Below, one piece after another: positions 23,604-29,657 of a stretch of DNA of 29,657 nt. The stretch comes from DATAXP01 sp036272935 (GTDB lineage Bacteria; Planctomycetota; Planctomycetia; Pirellulales; PNKZ01), in assembly GCA_036272935.1 (NCBI GenBank), contig DATAXP010000014.1, positions 1-29,657 on the forward strand. Reading direction: 5' to 3'. How positions within the stretch are numbered: position 1 is the stretch's first letter; every line of letters begins with the position of its first letter. The translations under genes and the position numbers were made by a program. The notes beneath the pieces are model-generated. The model was given only the letters and a program-made list of their open reading frames with translations. It was not told the DNA's origin and ran no database searches.

Positions 23604-24986
23604 ATGCCGCTGCTCGTGAAGAACGCCGACATTGTGACCGTCAGTGAGCGCTACACGGCCGACATCTGGTGTGCCGACGAGACGATCACGCAGATCGGTC
23701 CCAATCTGCCGGCACCGGCGGGAGCCGAGGTGATCGACGCCCACGGCAAACAGGTATTCCCCGGGTTCATCGATCCGCACACGCACATCTACCTGCCGTT
23801 CATGGGGACGTTCTCGAAGGACGATTACGACTCGGCGAGCCGGGCCGCGTTGGTCGGCGGCACGACCACGCTGTTCGACATGTGCATTCCCGTCAAGGAG
23901 CAGGACCCGCGCGACGCCTTCGAGCTGTGGAACTCGCAGGCGCGCGGCAAGGCGTCGTGCGATTGGTCGTATCACATGGCCGTCACTCGCTGGGACGCGA
24001 CGGTCGAGCGCCAACTGCGAGAGATCGTCGCCGAGGGCGTGCCGAGCTTTAAGGTGTTTCTGGCATATAAGGGCGCGCTCGACGTTGACGACGCGGCGTT
24101 GTTCCAGACACTGCAGTTGGCCCGCGAGTTGGGCGTGGTGGTGACGGTCCATTGCGAGAATGCCGAGGCGATTGCCCGCGCACAGGCCCGGCTGATTGCG
24201 GAGGGGAAAACGGGACCAGAGTATCACGAACCAAGCCGTCGGCCGCGCGTCGAGGCCGAAGGGGTGCATCACCTCTGCACGTTCGCCGAGCTGACCGGAG
24301 CGCGTGTGTACATCGTCCACCTGAGCTGCGACGAGGCATTGCGCGTGGCGCTCGAAGCCCGCCACCGCGGCGTCGACGTGGCGATCGAAACGCTGATCCA
24401 GTACCTGGTACTCGACAAGACGTGGGCCGAGCGGCCGAACTTCGAGGGGGCGAAGTACGTGATGAGCCCGCCGCTGCGCGACCGGGCGAACCAGGCAGTG
24501 CTGTGGAACGCGCTGCGCACCGGCGAGATTCAGACCGTGGCAACCGACCATGCACCGTTCGACTTCGCCACGCAGAAGCCGATGGGCCGCGACGATTTCA
24601 GCAAGATACCCAACGGCATTCCGGCCCTCGAGGAGCGCGTGAACTTGTTGTACACGCACGGCGTGCATGGCGGACGGATCGACCTGCACCGGTTCGTCGA
24701 TCTGGCGAGCACGCGGGCCGCGCGACTGTTCGGCTTGTTCCCGCGCAAGGGGACGATCCAGCCCGGCAGCGACGCCGACCTGGTGATTTACGATCCCGAG
24801 TATCACGGCACGATCACGCATCGCAGGCAACAATCGGCCGTCGATTACAACGCCTTTGAAGGATTCGAGATTCACGGCCGACCGAGCATAGTAACGCTGC
24901 GCGGCCAAGTGATGGTGCGCGACGGAAAATTCGTCGGCCCGGCAGGGAAAGGGAAGTTTCTGCAACGACCTGCGGAGGCACTTTAG
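23604..24986 (+). CDS. Dihydropyrimidinase (D-hydantoinase type)
   Basis: Amidohydrolase that opens dihydrouracil or dihydrothymine rings, the second step of reductive pyrimidine breakdown. It may act on hydantoins as well. The 460-residue protein has the dinuclear metal-site H-T-H (His59, His61), the carboxylated lysine in F-K-V-F-L-A-Y-K (Lys150), Y155, the D-H-A-P-F aspartate near 315, and the closing Y-N-A-F-E-G. The start at 23604 follows AGAGG at 23590-23594 by nine bases; a TTG at 23583 inside the ade stop region was rejected. No dihydropyrimidine dehydrogenase or beta-ureidopropionase is in view. The exact substrate is therefore uncertain. Confidence 0.88.
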   Translation: MPLLVKNADIVTVSERYTADIWCADETITQIGPNLPAPAGAEVIDAHGKQVFPGFIDPHTHIYLPFMGTFSKDDYDSASRAALVGGTTTLFDMCIPVKEQDPRDAFELWNSQARGKASCDWSYHMAVTRWDATVERQLREIVAEGVPSFKVFLAYKGALDVDDAALFQTLQLARELGVVVTVHCENAEAIARAQARLIAEGKTGPEYHEPSRRPRVEAEGVHHLCTFAELTGARVYIVHLSCDEALRVALEARHRGVDVAIETLIQYLVLDKTWAERPNFEGAKYVMSPPLRDRANQAVLWNALRTGEIQTVATDHAPFDFATQKPMGRDDFSKIPNGIPALEERVNLLYTHGVHGGRIDLHRFVDLASTRAARLFGLFPRKGTIQPGSDADLVIYDPEYHGTITHRRQQSAVDYNAFEGFEIHGRPSIVTLRGQVMVRDGKFVGPAGKGKFLQRPAEAL

Positions 24987-25008
24987 GATTCGTTGAGATA
25001 TCCAGGCG

Positions 25009-25335
25009 TTAGATGAATTCCACCCGACCGCGCATTTCTTCGGATGATAAGCAGTCGTGTAATAGACACAGGATTCGCACCAAGTATCCGACTTCATGGC
25101 GGCCCGGCACGCAGTAAACGATTCCAGCGTGCGGCGAGCCAGCTTGATGAAGATGAAGGAAATCGCTGTCGTAACTAACAACCACCCGATCGTTGGCGAG
25201 CGCAAACCGCAACTGCTCTTCGTCGCTCGCCGAGACGAGACCGGCGTCAGCGGCGGTGGTCACGTCGATCCCTCGCTGGCGTAGGGCCGTCGCGAGTGCG
25301 ACCTGCACCGACTCGTCAAGGTGAAAGCGAATCAC
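25009..25335 (-). CDS. DUF5615 PIN-like toxin candidate
   Basis: A 108-residue protein of the DUF5615/Mut7-C-like PIN fold. The opening M-I-R-F-H-L-D-E-S-V has the first acidic residue (Asp7). The central A-N-D-R-V-V-V-S-Y-D-S-D-F has the second acidic cluster. G-I-V-Y-C-V follows. The family is predicted to act as a ribonuclease and pairs with DUF433 proteins. Here its start overlaps the end of the DUF433 gene by 20 bases, as expected for a translationally coupled pair. It converges with the dihydropyrimidinase gene, 22 bases apart. Confidence 0.8.
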   Translation of the reverse strand: MIRFHLDESVQVALATALRQRGIDVTTAADAGLVSASDEEQLRFALANDRVVVSYDSDFLHLHQAGSPHAGIVYCVPGRHEVGYLVRILCLLHDCLSSEEMRGRVEFI

Positions 25336-25651
25336 TGCCAGCCGCCCCTGATGCGTGCTTCGCTTCGAGCGGCCCAGGGCCGGTCATTCCACGGAAGTGC
25401 CGGACCAAATCCTCTTCGTCGCGAAGCTGCCGCACGGTCTCATCACGATTGGAGAAGCAGTGTGCGAGCGCTGCATGGACTTGTGCCAACGTGAGCTGTG
25501 GCAACGACTGAATGATCTCGTCGGGAGTACAGCCCTGCAGTTCGGCCATCGCATAGACATCAAGGACGCGAACTCGAGTGCCGGCGATGTAAGCTCGCGG
25601 TTCGCCGGCTCGATTGGGCCGAATGTCGATAAGTTGCGCGATCGTGGCCAT
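25316..25651 (-). CDS. DUF433 antitoxin-like protein
   Basis: A 111-residue protein with the DUF433 helix-turn-helix-like domain: G-E-P-R-A-Y-I-A-G-T-R-V-R-V-L-D-V-Y-A near residues 16-34 and G-C-T-P-D-E-I-I-Q-S-L-P-Q-L-T-L-A-Q-V-H-A-A-L near 40-63. DUF433 proteins are the predicted antitoxins of DUF5615 toxins. The start at 25651 was preferred over an upstream ATG at 25690, because a -10 box lies just before it and the upstream residues are not family-like. The C-terminal tail (about residues 90-111) is low in complexity. Confidence 0.82.
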   Translation of the reverse strand: MATIAQLIDIRPNRAGEPRAYIAGTRVRVLDVYAMAELQGCTPDEIIQSLPQLTLAQVHAALAHCFSNRDETVRQLRDEEDLVRHFRGMTGPGPLEAKHASGAAGSDSLSP

Positions 25652-25657
25652 ATCGGA

Positions 25658-25663
25658 ATTATA
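25658..25663 (-). promoter_or_regulatory. Candidate -10 box of a near-leaderless promoter for DUF433
   Basis: On the minus strand a perfect TATAAT ends seven bases before the ATG at 25651, so transcription would begin at or next to the start codon. The only -35-like hexamer, TTGCCC (25685-25690), is 21 bases away, too far for a standard promoter. The call therefore rests on the -10 box. Confidence 0.35.
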
Positions 25664-25693
25664 GCAGCGAGGCTTTCGTCCTTTGGGCAAATC

Positions 25694-26464
25694 TCAACTT
25701 AGCTTCACGCACGACTTCGCCAGCGCCTTCGCCAGCGGGTCGGCGTCTTCGGCGCAGAAGCCCAGGTGCAGGTGGCGGCGCCAGCCTTCGGCGTACTCGA
25801 AGCGACCGGAAAGCTGCCCGACCGTGTGCGAGCCTTGGCGCATCGTGTGCAGGTACGAGTCGAAGCCTTGGCTTTCGTCGAGCCAGCGCTTCTGGCTGGC
25901 GTGACAGGCGAGCATCGTGGTCTTCTCGTCGAGCACATCGCCGATGTCGACGCACAGCGTCGGCCGCACCGGCACATAGAGCGGATCGCAGTTGCCGTGC
26001 GGCTGGGCATGGTAGACGGTGATCGGCGTCGCGATCGCCGGCGTCGGTGGATCGGTGAGGAAGTTGGGCATGCCGCGGGCGAAGGCTGCCGTGACCGCCA
26101 AGCGGCAAGTGTTCATATGGTCTTCCATGTAGTCGGCCGGGGCGTGCGTGAGCACGATCTCGGGCGCCACTTGGCGAACCACCGCGGCCAGCCGTGCCAA
26201 GGTCGGCCGATCGTAGAACACGTCCATGTCGTGCGCGATGCTCTCATGGAACTTCGCGCCAACGAGCCGGCAGGCGGCCATCGCCTCGTCGCGGCGCATG
26301 CCAATGAGTTCCTCGCGGCCGTACTCGGTCGAACCGCAGCAGCCGTCGGCCACGTTCATGTAATGAATTTCGTAGCCGACGTTCCGCAGCCGCAGCAGTG
26401 TGCCAGCAGCGACGAACTCAATGTCGTCGGGATGGGCGAAGATGGCGAAGGCGCGCGGCTTCAT
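25694..26464 (-). CDS. PIG-L family (LmbE-like) deacetylase
   Basis: Zinc-dependent N-deacetylase of the PIG-L/LmbE fold, a family that removes acetyl groups from N-acetylglucosamine in lipids, thiols or free sugars. The 256-residue protein shows the zinc and catalytic signature A-H-P-D-D (His11, Asp13, Asp14) and a further histidine ligand in M-E-D-H-M-N-T (His116). There is no signal peptide, so it acts in the cytosol. The start at 26464 overlaps the stop of the racemase gene in an ATGA. It is third and last in a coupled cassette with a NagB-like deaminase and a secreted Asp/Glu racemase, suggesting amino-sugar metabolism. The natural substrate is unknown. Confidence 0.86.
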   Translation of the reverse strand: MKPRAFAIFAHPDDIEFVAAGTLLRLRNVGYEIHYMNVADGCCGSTEYGREELIGMRRDEAMAACRLVGAKFHESIAHDMDVFYDRPTLARLAAVVRQVAPEIVLTHAPADYMEDHMNTCRLAVTAAFARGMPNFLTDPPTPAIATPITVYHAQPHGNCDPLYVPVRPTLCVDIGDVLDEKTTMLACHASQKRWLDESQGFDSYLHTMRQGSHTVGQLSGRFEYAEGWRRHLHLGFCAEDADPLAKALAKSCVKLS

Positions 26465-27846
26465 TTCGGACTCCCAAACAATCCGAAGCCATTTCGCCGC
26501 ATTGGTAAATCACCCACGTTCGGCGCCGGAAGGTTGGACGCCTTCCATGCAGCACAGACCGCCGGCAGGCGGCTGCGGAGCATGTCGCGCGTGGTGCTCG
26601 ACAGCCGTTCGCACGTCATCGGCATGGCATGAAAATCCTCGTCGTCGAATCGTCCTGCTTGCCGGCCCACCTTGTACTCGGCCGTAAACCCACCGTCGTC
26701 GGCCATTAGTGTCGCAGTTCGTGGTGCTGGAACCGTGATGAAGAATCGATGCTCGTCGATGCCGGCGGCGGCCGAAGTGCTGAGACGACGTGAGCGCACT
26801 AGCTCGACGTAGAGTTGCCGCGCCGTCTGTTGTGCCGGATTGACCAGCACCAGCTCGGGCGAGATCAGGTCGCGATACGGTTGCTTGCCATCGGCATCGG
26901 TGAGATCGCGCAGGCGCGCGAATGCCGCGGCGATGCGATCTTTTTCTAGCGGAAAGTGCGTGCAACCCAGCACGACGGTGGCGATCGGCCGCGTCGCGCC
27001 GGATTGCCGATAACGTTCGACGAGCGCAGCCACGTCGTCGCGGATGCAATCGTCGACCGACATCGTCGCGCTGGGATCTCCTTCGATCACAGCCGCGAGA
27101 TGCTGGCTGCCGTGCTGCACGATGGTGCCGATGCGTCGGCCACGCTCGCCCGCCATCCGCGACACGGTGCGCGGATACGCGCCACTGGCGCAGGTGCCGA
27201 CGGTGGCCAGAATCGCCACGCCGTCGGGCTCGTCGCTCGTGGGCAGTCGCTCGACCACGCCCGCCGCGCCGGCCTCGACCACGCCAACAACCGGCATCGC
27301 GACGTTCCAGCGATCCACGGCGCGACGAATGTCGTCGAGGCCATACGCCGTCGCCGTGTTGCAGGCGACCACGATCGCTTTCACGGGCGGCTTGCAGCCG
27401 TTGGTCCGATCGACCATCGTGCTGTGCCAGTAGCGCGAGCCGAGCAGGAACAGGGCGTCGCGCAGGATCAGCTCGCGCAGGAACGCCTCATTGCCGGCCG
27501 AGCAATAGTTGCCGTAAGGCATGTTTGCCTGGTCGGCCAAGTAAATGAACCGTTCCTGCTCGAAATCGGGTCGCCCGTCAGCTCGCGGTTGATGGGTGAC
27601 GTTATCGAACAGGTCGACCGTCAGCAGCGCTTCGAGCACCGTCAGTCCGCCGATGCCGGAATCGAACACGCCGATCGGCAACGCTGCCCGGGCATTTGGA
27701 TCGGCGCGGCTGTCGATCTTGTACAGCCGGCTGTCGCCGCGTGCCACCGTCTCGATGAACTGCGTGATCGTTGCCGGCGGGGCCTCGTCGGCGCGCACGA
27801 TAGCATACGAAAAAACAACGACGACCAGTGCGCCCCATCGCTGCAT
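26461..27846 (-). CDS. Secreted Asp/Glu racemase family protein
   Basis: A 461-residue protein with two parts. Residues 1-19 are a signal peptide, and the racemase domain runs from about residue 57 to 400. All three key motifs of glutamate racemase are present: F-D-S-G-I-G-G-L (Asp62), A-C-N-T-A (Cys162) and G-C-T-H-F-P-L (Cys295), which suggests a working catalytic pair of cysteines. An insertion (about 80-98) and a C-terminal extension (about 400-461) make it longer than the usual 260-290 residues. Normal MurI makes D-glutamate for peptidoglycan in the cytosol; export is unusual. The start at 27846 overlaps the stop of the NagB-like gene (TGATG), and its stop overlaps the PIG-L start. Activity on D-Glu, D-Asp or another substrate is undetermined. 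Confidence 0.78.
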   Translation of the reverse strand: MQRWGALVVVVFSYAIVRADEAPPATITQFIETVARGDSRLYKIDSRADPNARAALPIGVFDSGIGGLTVLEALLTVDLFDNVTHQPRADGRPDFEQERFIYLADQANMPYGNYCSAGNEAFLRELILRDALFLLGSRYWHSTMVDRTNGCKPPVKAIVVACNTATAYGLDDIRRAVDRWNVAMPVVGVVEAGAAGVVERLPTSDEPDGVAILATVGTCASGAYPRTVSRMAGERGRRIGTIVQHGSQHLAAVIEGDPSATMSVDDCIRDDVAALVERYRQSGATRPIATVVLGCTHFPLEKDRIAAAFARLRDLTDADGKQPYRDLISPELVLVNPAQQTARQLYVELVRSRRLSTSAAAGIDEHRFFITVPAPRTATLMADDGGFTAEYKVGRQAGRFDDEDFHAMPMTCERLSSTTRDMLRSRLPAVCAAWKASNLPAPNVGDLPMRRNGFGLFGSPK

Positions 27847-28772
27847 CAGTGCATCTCCGCATCGCAGGTGCCAATGCCGGGCCGGTAAAAATTGAACTGC
27901 ACGTTCGGATGATCGGCCAACAGCGACATCGGCACGGCCGAGTCGGGGAGGCGCTTCGAGATCATCAGCGTCGTGAGCCGCAGGCCGAACGGATTGTCGT
28001 GATGGCCGAAGTGCCAGATCGACACTTTCTCGGCCTTCCAGGTTTCGAACGGGCCGACGGAGATCGCCTGCTGCGGAACGTTGGTGACCACGCCGCCGCC
28101 GCTTGTACGGGCATTCTGAATGATCGTCATCGGGTGCAGCTCGACGATCCGCGTGCCGAGCTTGCGGTACTCGGCCGGCGACGGCGGCTGATCCTTGTAC
28201 TTCCCCTCGCGCTTCGGCGGGTCGTTGAATGCCCAGTGCTTCACCTCGCCTTGGCCCCCTTGCATCACCAGGCAGCGCGCGCGGTCGTAGCTGGCCGTGT
28301 ACTCGGCCGGGTTCGCAGTCGGAAAATGCAAGTTCTCCGGCGGCATCCGCAGCTCGGGCCGGATACGGTTGAAGCAGAGGTCCATGTCGGCCTTGGCGAA
28401 CCCAAGCGGAAAGTCGAGCGGCGCCTCGCGCCCATCGACGACCCATTCGTCCATGCCCCAAAAGTGCGCGTGCCGCAGGTTCAGCTCTAACTCGTTCACC
28501 AGCCGCGCCACGAGCGGCAACTGCTCGGTGGGGCCGATCGGACCGCAGATGCCGGCCGGTCGCTCCGCCGTCGCCTGCCGCCAGGCGGTGATGTACTCAA
28601 GCGCCTCGGCGAGATAAAAATCCTCGCGCGTGTCGTAAACCTTGATGGTGAAGCCCGGGCGGCCGAGCCGGAGCACATCGTCGCCGCTGAGCCGGGCGGC
28701 TTCGTCCAGGATCGCCCGGTCGAGCGTCGTGTAATCCCACCACTCGGGACTGATTTTGCTAAGGGGACGCAT
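27846..28772 (-). CDS. Glucosamine-6-phosphate deaminase-like (NagB-like) protein
   Basis: A 308-residue protein of the NagB/RpiA/SugarP isomerase fold. NagB itself turns glucosamine-6-phosphate into fructose-6-phosphate and ammonia. Here F-W-G-M-D-E-W (Asp108) matches the catalytic M-D-E of NagB. The second motif reads G-G-Q-G-E-V-K-H-W-A-F-N-D-P, where NagB has G-E-D-G-H-I-A-F-N-E-P. The histidine (His179) is kept, but the aspartate two before it is valine and the glutamate after the asparagine is aspartate (Asp184). The protein is about 40 residues longer than NagB. It may have a shifted substrate or be a non-canonical deaminase. It starts the cassette, with AGGATT upstream as a possible ribosome binding site. 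Confidence 0.72.
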   Translation of the reverse strand: MRPLSKISPEWWDYTTLDRAILDEAARLSGDDVLRLGRPGFTIKVYDTREDFYLAEALEYITAWRQATAERPAGICGPIGPTEQLPLVARLVNELELNLRHAHFWGMDEWVVDGREAPLDFPLGFAKADMDLCFNRIRPELRMPPENLHFPTANPAEYTASYDRARCLVMQGGQGEVKHWAFNDPPKREGKYKDQPPSPAEYRKLGTRIVELHPMTIIQNARTSGGGVVTNVPQQAISVGPFETWKAEKVSIWHFGHHDNPFGLRLTTLMISKRLPDSAVPMSLLADHPNVQFNFYRPGIGTCDAEMH

Positions 28773-28801
28773 GGCAATCCTGGTCTACAAAAGGCCGCCG
28801 A

Positions 28802-29462
28802 TCATCGCAAAATGTTCGCGACTTGAAGAATGTCCTCCATAAACAACTTCAAATGCGGACATTTATCGACAGCGATTTGTGGATCGACTCGTGGGAAAAG
28901 ATTTCGCGCCACTGTCGTCTTTTTATACTTGCCGCCGAGTAAACGGCGAAGAAGTTTCGCGGGAGGCTCGTTGAAATTCACAAGCTCTGGTGGTCGCTTT
29001 TTGATCTGATCACGAATATCGGCGGGCCATTCATCCGGATAAGAGAGTAGCCATGCTTTCGACCTCGTGGACGGCGAAGTGTTGACGAAATCGATCGCGA
29101 TATTGGTGTGGAATCAGGTTTCGTATGTACGACCGAGCGGTCGCAAGCTTCTCTTTCACCGTCGGATGTTTTGACAGTTCCACACGGTTCGCGGGAATCC
29201 CGTAGAGATCGACCAGACCTATGACAAAGTTCGCGCGGCGTTCATCCAGGTACAGCATTGCTTTCTGGGCGACGTCATCGAGATAATTGCTCACGCCTTG
29301 GAATCGCACTATCTTGATGCCAACTTTTTCTCCCGCGGCGAGTTGCGGGTCGAGCCATTTGTGAATGAACGTGGCGAGTGTTGGACGGCTGTCGTCTCCG
29401 CGCTCAGTGGCGCCCTCAACGAACAAGGCAATTTGCCGTGGCCGTTGGATTGCTTTAGCCAT
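28802..29462 (-). pseudogene. DUF4276 family protein, frameshifted in a short A run
   Basis: The first part, from an ATG at 29462, opens I-A-L-F-V-E-G-A-T-E and has V-D-L-Y-G-I-P near residue 85 and H-F-A-V-H-E-V-E, then stops at 29031. Removing one base from the run of three T (29057-29059 on the plus strand) turns E-S-M into E-A-W and continues W-L-L-S-Y-P-D-E-W, then K-L-L-R-R-L-L-G-G-K-Y-K-K, to a TGA at 28802-28804. The repaired protein has about 219 residues. These motifs (E-G-x-T-E, D-L-Y-G, H-E-x-E-A-W-L-L) are those of DUF4276, a family often found next to an ATPase; a TOPRIM/RloB-like nuclease relationship is possible. It is either a pseudogene, a phase-variable gene or an assembly error. 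It ends 29 bases before the NagB-like gene. Confidence 0.78.
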
Positions 29463-29541
29463 CCCTGGTTTCCCCGGGATCGGTGCTCGCGGCCTCCATC
29501 GCTGCATCTTCGGTCGCTAGTGTAGTGTCGCCGAAATAGCG
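29455..29541 (-). pseudogene. C-terminal remnant of the gene upstream of DUF4276 (probable ATPase)
   Basis: A 28-codon open piece reads R-Y-F-G-D-T-T-L-A-T-E-D-A-A-M-E, then ends with D-G and TAA at 29455-29457. It overlaps the DUF4276 start by eight bases, the spacing of translationally coupled partners. It begins next to the IS630-like fragment, which suggests the rest of the gene was lost. The ATPase identity is inferred only from the usual partner of DUF4276. Confidence 0.35.
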
Positions 29542-29551
29542 TCACTTTTGA

Positions 29552-29657
29552 ACGACCACGTTGTTCGCCGCCTTGGAGATGAGCCTGGGCCTGTTGTACG
29601 GCACGTGCATGAAGCGCCATCGGCACCAGGAGTGGATCAAGTTCCTGAAGCTGCTCG
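29552..29657 (+). mobile_element. IS630-family transposase fragment
   Basis: The frame from 29552 reads T-T-T-L-F-A-A-L-E-M-S-L-G-L-L-Y-G and then R-H-R-H-Q-E-W-I-K-F-L-K-L-L to the window edge. The T-T-L-F-A-A-L ... H-x-R-H-Q-E-F/W-x-x-F-L pattern is characteristic of the DDE catalytic region of IS630-family transposases. Upstream in this frame there is a stop (29549-29551) and no N-terminal transposase sequence, so the 5' end is missing. The 3' extent lies outside the window. Confidence 0.72.

Noticed and set aside
27847..28461. Upstream extension of the racemase frame on the minus strand
   Set aside because: It overlaps the NagB-like gene in another frame; the signal peptide begins at 27846 right at the coupled stop/start.

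Overview
The window looks like a chromosomal segment of a planctomycete, probably Pirellulales-like. This rests on family content, not on a database search. Three family sets typical of that phylum are present: a secreted PSCyt1/DUF1549/DUF1553 cytochrome-like protein paired with a Tat-exported DUF1501 protein, a DUF1080 (3-keto-disaccharide hydrolase-like) secreted protein, and a TIGR03790-type surface protein. GC is high throughout, so long antisense open frames are common and were ignored.

Layout, left to right. (1) 1-4658, plus strand: the 3' part of a nucleoside-type MFS permease and a full-length pyruvate carboxylase. (2) 4690-6011, plus: a HicB antitoxin, a HicA toxin broken by one missing base, an O6-alkylguanine-DNA alkyltransferase and a small hypothetical gene. 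(3) 6047-7828, minus: an AsmA-like membrane-anchored protein with a repetitive tail. (4) 8045-13146, plus: a DUF1080 protein, then the DUF1549/DUF1553 and DUF1501 pair behind a good sigma70-type promoter. (5) 13158-17188, minus: an archaemetzincin-like metalloprotease, tadA and the TIGR03790-type protein. (6) 17258-21833, minus: punA, deoC, deoB and deoA, then cdd. (7) 21941-24986, plus: adenine deaminase and a dihydropyrimidinase. (8) 25009-25651, minus: a DUF433/DUF5615 toxin-antitoxin-like pair. (9) 25694-28772, minus: a translationally coupled cassette of a NagB-like deaminase, a secreted Asp/Glu racemase and a PIG-L deacetylase. (10) 28802-29657: the wreck of a probable ATPase/DUF4276 module, cut by an IS630-family transposase fragment.

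Functionally, the centre is a nucleoside and nucleobase salvage/catabolism island. It includes purine and pyrimidine nucleoside phosphorylases, phosphopentomutase, deoxyribose-phosphate aldolase, cytidine deaminase, adenine deaminase and dihydropyrimidinase. The nucleoside permease at the left edge may feed it. Together these would turn imported nucleosides into bases, pentose phosphates, glyceraldehyde-3-phosphate and acetaldehyde.

The most unusual items are: the NagB-like/exported racemase/PIG-L cassette, whose deaminase has altered catalytic positions; two modules disabled by single-base frameshifts (hicA and DUF4276); and three kinds of palindromic repeat. One repeat is translated in frame inside the archaemetzincin leader, one supplies the only available start codon of the TIGR03790-type gene, and one is a nested hairpin between deoA and cdd.
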